DNA of 64,000 bases from Otis tarda (Eukaryota > Chordata > Aves > Otidiformes > Otididae): NCBI GenBank assembly GCA_026413225.1, contig CM048555.1, forward strand, positions 81,847,785-81,911,784, given 5' to 3'. Each line of letters opens with the position of its first letter. The stretch's first letter is position 1. The position numbers were made by a program, and so were the translations under genes. Shown in pieces: positions 57,550 to 64,000 of the stretch. The notes under the pieces were generated by a model. It made no database searches. It had not been told where the DNA came from and was given only the letters and a program-made list of their open reading frames with translations.

Positions 57550-60500
57550 AAGCTTTCCTCTCAGTTTTTGACAGGTTTTTAACAACAAAAAGCTAAGATT
57601 GTACACGGGCAAAGAAAAGACCCAAACATTTTCTAGCCAGCTGTTGTCTTCTCTAGTAGTAGATGAGAACAGGGTTTCATAATGCTGATGGGAAAAAAAA
57701 TTCTCAAAAGTTTTCATTTTATTTCTTTCCTTCTTTTTTTTTCTTTATTATTCCTTTTTTTTATTTTACAGCATGACCTTCAGGGGTGGAAACAGTTGAA
57801 AGTCACTCAGATCAGTTCTTAGAAACATCTGCCTTGGAATACTGACTGCTCTTGTAAAAGGAAAATATTGAACATGGGGTTTTGGGCTTTCCTGGGCTTT
57901 TTGGTTTTCAATAAATCCAAATAACTGGCTATGACCAGGATTCTGTAATTATGCAAGACCAGGCAGCTGAACAGATTTTTATTCCAAGAATTTCTAACCG
58001 GTGCTGCAATCCAGAATCTTATAATTGAAGGAACATATCATAGCCACTGTAAACCGTGAGGGTGCTTACGTGAGTAGGCTTAATGTATTTAAAGTAGGAC
58101 TTACACATCCGTCACAATCTGGGAGCAAGAGCCTGAAATTCTGCAGAGTTGATGAATCGTCGTTGCTCACATCTACAATGGCAAGAGCAAAAGCTTGGAA
58201 GAAAATGGAACTAACCACAACTCCAGAGTTTGGATCCAGTCTATCCCATCCCCATCTGGGCTGGATTTAGAGCCTTACAGCCTATACAGACTGCCTTCGG
58301 CACAAAAAGCAGATGCTGCTGATACAGTCAACTGATACATCAACTCACCAGGGTCCCTGTGTGTCCTACTGCCACCTGAGCATGTTCATATCTGGTTCGT
58401 AATAAGATCAGGATATTTAATCAAGGGATTCAGGGAAGAGACACAAAAAACAGTTAAAGATGGGTTAGTGTACATGCAGGTTGCATGGACAGATAGTGGA
58501 AAAGGTGTGCTTGTATGGGGTAAGGGAGAAAGCAAAAATTAAATATGTAAGAGGATATTGGTTTCCTCACATTGATGCAAAGACATCAGCCCAGGACAAA
58601 CGCCAAAAAATTCTGAATGCACTAGGTACATCAGGATGGTAATACTGTGTAAAATGGAGGGGAAATAAAGTCTTAGGATGTCTTAGGATGGCTTAGGATG
58701 GCAGATCTGGGCTGAACTGTTTATAATAAGATTTGGTGGGCCCAAATGTCTTTAGCTCAGCCTTGTAGGGATGCAGAGCTTAGGTCTATGCATCTGTCCC
58801 CAACAATGGTTTCTAATATATTTCTTGTCCAATCTCATCCAGCTTTTCAGGGTGTCTCAAGAGCGTGCTGTCCATGTAGGAGTCATGAAAATCAGCAGTA
58901 GGTGAGGACAAAGGTATCTTAGTGCATCAGCTGACAGAAAAGATTAAAACTCACCCTTCATGAATCCTCAGAGAACCTGGAAAATAAAATTTCTATTTTA
59001 AACCAGGCTGAGCACACAACTAGTTCTTTAACAGATTCTCAGGACTTGCTCAGCTTTTACGGAGAGACCTGGACTCACAAAGCCCACCTTTGGGAAAATG
59101 AACTATCTTCTGCTCCAGCTCATGTGTTGCAACCTTCCTCCAACCTGGATGCGCAAAGCTGTGTTAGTGGCAACGGCAATGGGGCCTGGCTGATCTCAGG
59201 ATGCTGGGAAACTCTTTCCCCACCTGGAAGTCACACAGGGATGACAGCTACGGACAGCCACAATGCCATTTTTACAGGTTCCCTATTGAGGACCTAATGG
59301 AAAACATCCCTCGGTGATCTATAAATCACAGTTTATCACTCCGGAGGCCCCATAGTCACTGAGATGATGCACCAGTGTTATCATATTGATCGATGGATAT
59401 CTCGTCCCCACCCTCAGCTCTGTCAATCAGGCTGCTCTCTCACGGGTCAGGAATTAAATACTTTGGCATGGAAGATGGAATTTGGAAACTGTCCCTTCAC
59501 AAGCTCTGAGCAAGTTGTCCAGTTCTAATTTTCAGAAGGTAATTTCCTGAGGAGTAACGCTTTTTTTCACTGCCAGGGTCCTAATTGCACAAAAAAACAC
59601 TAAAGGTCTCTGGGGCTTTTAACATTTTTATTTTAGGAGCTTTTATATGACTTTAGAACTACTTCAGATGAGGGTGTAATCCTTGATAACAGAGCCAGGA
59701 GTGGAATAGCTATCTTCTGTGAGCCTAGACATGGTCCTCAGCTCCAGAACATCAAAGTCTTTCACATATTTACACAGTGAGGTAGAGAAGTTCCCACTTT
59801 CAAAAGGAAACAGCAGCGAAAGAGGATAAGGAGCTTCACCGTTTTCCCAGAGGAAACTTGTGATGAAAATCATCTCTCATCTATCACTGTGTCTTCAACC
59901 ACCCACTCCTGAGGATTTGAAAGCCCTTTTCAAACTGGGATGAATTCAGACCCGTGGAAGTGGTTTGTTATTTCTGCCCTGTTTTCCCAGATGGTGAGTG
60001 AGCTGAAACGTGGGAAAATGAACTGGCGTGGTCCACAGCTCTACAGAAAGGGAGCTGCTGTGTTGCTGGGACCAGGACCATCCAAAACCTGAGTAAACTG
60101 TGAGCTCTCCAACCCTCCCGCATGGGCGTAAACAGCAAAACCAATCTCCTTGGCCTTCCTCAGCATCTCTCAACCAAGACCTTACCCAAGACTCCACACG
60201 GTCTGGTGGCCAATGCCCCTAGCATGATGTCATTTTACTAGGGGTGGCAGACGAGTCTTTTGGTGGTTATATTGTCCCACGATCCTTACTATAGCTCGGG
60301 AAGGGACTAGTTTCCTCTGAGTGCAAACCCTGGTTTGTACCAATCTCTTTGCACTAAAGCTTGACCTTCACCTTGGTGGAAAGGCTTCCAAGCTTTATTT
60401 TTGAAGCTTTCTGATTTTTGTTTTATTGATCGTTTTGTGTCTGCGTTCCCACAGGATCAGAACAAGGAGAAACAAGGATAGGAGAGGGATAGGTTTGAGC

Positions 60501-62145
60501 AGGGAAATTGAAGATTGGCTCTCAGGTAAATTTCAGCCTCTTAGGCTGTGCTGTCTCCCGAGATATACACTGCCATCTCAAACTGGAGGATATACAGCTC
60601 TCAAAATGTGTGATTGCAGGGTCCTGAGTTAGCCAAAGTGGTCAGACAGGGTGAAGTTCCTGATACTGCAAGGAGTTGCCCAAAACAGAGATAACTTCAG
60701 AGCCTCAGATTTTTGTGGGGGCCTAGAGAGCAAAAAGATGGATTATAGATTATACAGTTTTACAAATGTAGCAAGCATTAGCTTAGCAACCACTGAGATC
60801 AACAGGGACAAAAAGTCTTTGCTAGGTCTTTCTAATTCCTCTGGGAATGCCTGCTGTTGATTTTCTCCACAGAGTTTTTAATTTCTGCATGTCCTTTCTG
60901 GAATCTCATTGCAGACTTTAGTGTGGCCCTGCTAGAGACAACTTTTCCCCAACGGAGAATCAAATCCCCACCACTGCTCCACCTCAACGGCCTCCCAGAG
61001 TCCACGATGCCCTGAAGAAACCTCAAATACTGCTCCTCTCCTCTCCATTGTCACTCTGTCCCGCAGCCAGCAGTAGAGAGGAGAAGCCAAAAGAGAGGAA
61101 TCGATTGATCTGCCAGCGATATATTTCCAAACTGCACTGAGATGCTGCTAGCTGTCTTCTAACCAAAGGTATGTGACCCTTGATGGACCCTTTTCTCATG
61201 CAGGGTTCAAGTCCTTGCTAAGTCTCCTTCAAAGGACCCAGCATAGACCCCGTGAGGCTCTGGATGCTTTAGTTCTCCATGACGAGGTCCCACTTCAGCA
61301 TCGGTCCAGTAGCTGCTTTGCACGTGGTATGCAGGTTCCTCATCTGCTGCGTGGTTTCTCCCAGTGGAAAAATCACTGAGGCTGGTGGGCATCGTTCTGG
61401 GAGTGCCAGATGGGATCCGTTCAGGAATAACAGCAGCCTAACTCCCTCTTTGGGAGTGTTCTGGCTGTACTGGTGTTGGGCAAGTGTGTTTTTTCAGGAT
61501 ACAGAGCTCGCAGGGCTGTCTGTCAGTCAGCTCCATTTTCAAAGCACTAAATTCACACATAAAATGCTTGACATGTTTTGAAGAGAAAAGTAATCTGTGC
61601 AATTTCTTTGAAAAATTATGCACGCTGACATTTTACACCTGTAATTATGATAAAAGCTCTCAGCGCAAGCCTGCAACTGTTTCCAGCAAATAAATCATCT
61701 TAACCCCTTGCTTTTAGGAATTTAGGGATCAGCCCTCGGCTATAAATTAGTAGCAAGTGATAATAGCTCTGCTCACAGCTGCCGTCTCATGCTTTGGAGA
61801 TGAAACACTCCACGGAGGAAGTCGGAGCGGTCACAGAGCCTCCTCCCCCTACTCCAGCCACACTCCTCATCAGCACGACCGTAGTTACTCACAAACTACA
61901 TCCATGCAGGCAATGGGCATCCCCAGTTACGTCTTTGGAGGATTGGATCCACTGTGTGCCTTTGCAGACCAGTAAGACATGAATGCCCAGGTCATATTCA
62001 GCAGATTCCCTTTGCAGCTGAGACGGAAGAAACACCTCCATCCCTTCTTTTTTCCTCTCAGGAAACTTATGAGGGTATGTGGAGTAAATGACACCACGTG
62101 CTTTGATTGCAGGTAGAGCCCATGTTGAGAGGTTCCCAGTATTGC
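57550..62145. other. Non-coding stretch, no gene seen
   Basis: About 4.6 kb without a recognised family. A T/C-rich tract at 57715-57772 ends in a good acceptor-like tttacag. A 10-bp tandem triplet lies at 58671-58700. Confidence 0.45.
58671..58700 (+). repeat. 10-bp tandem repeat, three copies
   Basis: TCTTAGGATG, TCTTAGGATG and GCTTAGGATG in direct tandem, followed by a partial gca. A short minisatellite-like expansion. Confidence 0.9.
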
Positions 62146-62148
62146 TCA

Positions 62149-62218
62149 TTTTTATTATTATTTATTAGTTTATGTATTTATTTAATATTATTATTCATTT
62201 TATTTTATGTTATTGTTC
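62149..62218 (+). repeat. AT-rich low-complexity tract, ATTT/ATT words
   Basis: About 70 bases of TTATT, TTTATT and ATTTA words with almost no G or C. A simple-sequence tract, not an mRNA instability element in any known transcript. Confidence 0.85.
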
Positions 62219-62219
62219 T

Positions 62220-64000
62220 TGGTAGTGACAGCAGTAGTAGTATTGCCAACCACAAGAACAGACATTTTCCGAGAGCTCTGTACATTGACTCATTTAAGTT
62301 GACACGTATGGGTCATCTGTTGAGTCCCAACATTGCAAAGGATCATTGGGCTCATGTCTAGCCAGCTCTGCAAAGGGAAGGTTTGAATCAGAAGAGCAGG
62401 ACAAATAAACTGAAATGAAGGTGCATTTCACATCAGTAGTGTTGTGCGGAAACAGGGCAACCACCAAGAGAGGAGGCCAGTCCTGGGCTCCCTGGTGAAG
62501 TGTGAGCAGGAACGTGAGAGGGAGAACTGGACAATGCCAGATGGGATTTTAGTGCTGGGAGCTCAGAAACTTTTCATTAGTTCTTGTTGAGCCTTTGCCT
62601 TGAAGCTGTTCAGGAGCAGGATGCAATCTCCCTTGTTTCATTTGGCCAGAGCACAGATACCTCCAGGAGATCCCTTTGTTCTCAGTGATGGAGCAGACTT
62701 GGATAACATGGGAAACAAATCCTCCATGGTGCTCACCTGCAAGAGGGACATCTGTGCTGTAGGTGTCCACAGGTGGTCAGACAAACTGGTCCAAGCTGAG
62801 GTCTTTTGAAGGAGTCTAGAAAACCAGCTTGAATGAGCAACCTAATTTTCAAGGGCTAAAACTAGGAAGTTCAAACCCACCTGAAAGAAGGAGGCCAGGC
62901 CTTGATGTTAGCGCTTCTGGAGTTGGAAATCCAGAGGAGCTGTCTCCGCTAAACACACAGTGCCCAGACCCACAGCACAATGCTTGTAGGAGACCTTCTG
63001 GTCACCTTGGTGCAGAAGGAAGGCATGGGTGTCCTTGCTGGTGTTGGAAGGGGACTGATTTCTTCCACGTCCTCCCCAAACTTGGTAGGTGGGGTCCAGT
63101 CCCATTTTCCTTTTAGCAATTTGTACATTTTGCTTTGGTGGGGCAGAGGAATGGGAACTTGAAGCTCCTTATCCCCATTGAAATGGTGATGCTTGAGAGC
63201 GCTGACATAGCAGTGGGGAGAGGAATTCCCTCCTCTGTGAGTATCCTGAAATGAGAGCCAGGAAAATGAGAACAGATGGCATTAAAATGTGTGAAATAAA
63301 AGCCACGCTAATGATTGAACAACTTCCTGCCCCATGCCGGTCCCACATCTTTGCATGACATGGACCTGGTTAAATTGTGAGAAAACCCAGTGCTCACAAG
63401 GCTGATAACTAAAGGGAGAGGAGAAGGAGATAGAAGACGCGTGGGGAGGGGGTGGTCCATGCAGGAGAGGGAGGGAGGAGAGCCACACACCAGGAGAACC
63501 CCAGCGTACCAGACTGTTGGGGCTCCCGCCAGGATAATGTTCTGGGGTGTGTTTGTGCACAATATTTCGAGACATCTGACACCACCGCGTGCCTAATGGT
63601 GGGTTAGCATAGTCCTAGACTCTTTGCGGTCACAGGAGGTGGTGAGGGGAGATGGAGGAATAGTGTCACAAGTTACTTTAATCAGAGGGAAGTAGTATTT
63701 TCCCTGCAAAATAAATGACCCAGGAGGAATATATACTTGATTCATCTAAGAGAGACTTTTTTTTTTTATTTCATTGTCTTCAAATTGCCTGCGGTAACTG
63801 ACACAACTTGAATAAAAAACTGCTCGTCTCTCAGTCTTACCTGAAATTGCAACGGTTAGACTTCACTCATAAACTCCATGGGAATGGAGCTCGTGGAGAA
63901 GCAGCATTGCACTTGCTTCCCCAATATGGAATTTTTTATTATTATAAAGCTTCTCATTTCCATTGGAAAAAGGTAGAGGTAAAATAGACAGCAAATTTGT
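62220..64000. other. Non-coding stretch, no gene seen
   Basis: No recognised gene or repeat family. A T11 run lies near 63759. Short open frames only. Confidence 0.5.

Noticed and set aside
57715-57775. A strong splice-acceptor-like site (long T/C tract ending tttacag)
   Set aside because: Long pyrimidine tracts are common here. The following sequence has no sustained open frame or recognisable exon.
62149-62218. AU-rich, mRNA-instability-like ATTTA words
   Set aside because: No transcript or 3' UTR context. The tract is plain low-complexity AT.
1-64000. CRISPR array, phage, integron, operon or rRNA/tRNA gene
   Set aside because: No regularly spaced repeats, no bacterial-type gene packing and no tRNA A/B box pair with cloverleaf potential were seen. 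The repeats are those of a vertebrate genome.

Overview
The window looks like a bird nuclear genome. Its recognisable interspersed repeats are almost all CR1 LINEs, and several end in the avian CR1 3' tail (copies of ATTCTATG or a close variant). It also carries one ERVL-type solo LTR of an avian kind, no Alu/B-type SINE and no recognisable DNA transposon. The exact bird order cannot be read from the sequence.

I find no protein-coding gene, no rRNA or tRNA gene and no CRISPR array. The open frames are short (at most about 180 codons). They lack recognisable domains, overlap each other on both strands, or lie wholly or partly over CR1 sequence. The window therefore reads as intergenic or long-intron DNA. 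Small isolated coding exons cannot be excluded without homology searches.

Layout: 0.98-1.46 kb is a very old L2-like LINE reverse-transcriptase fragment. 3.8-4.8 kb is the most CpG-dense stretch and the best candidate for a promoter or first exon of an unannotated transcript. 6.0-9.0 kb holds four CR1 pieces, one from an ancient amniote-wide CR1 type. 13.2 kb holds an ancient antisense CR1 piece and 15.4-15.6 kb holds two CR1 tails side by side. 16-25 kb is mostly unique DNA with two perfect short inverted repeats, one candidate conserved non-coding block (22.5-22.8 kb) and a weak 5S-rRNA-like SINE relic (24.6 kb). 26.2-26.8 kb, 30.4-30.6 kb, 33.2 kb and 34.3-34.5 kb hold further CR1 copies of different ages. 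34.5-45.9 kb is unique DNA with local CpG clusters and a small TAAT-rich array. A CR1 lies at 45.9-46.2 kb, a second CpG-rich patch at 46.8-47.0 kb, a CR1 at 49.7-49.9 kb, a solo ERVL LTR at 52.8-53.3 kb and a CR1 at 54.8-55.0 kb. The rest to 64 kb is unique, with simple repeats and one more TAAT-rich block.

No set of genes acting together is present, and I did not find a convincing new biological system. The observations worth following are the CpG-dense zones, the TAAT-rich blocks that may be regulatory, the perfect hairpins and the unusually readable fossils of amniote-age LINEs.
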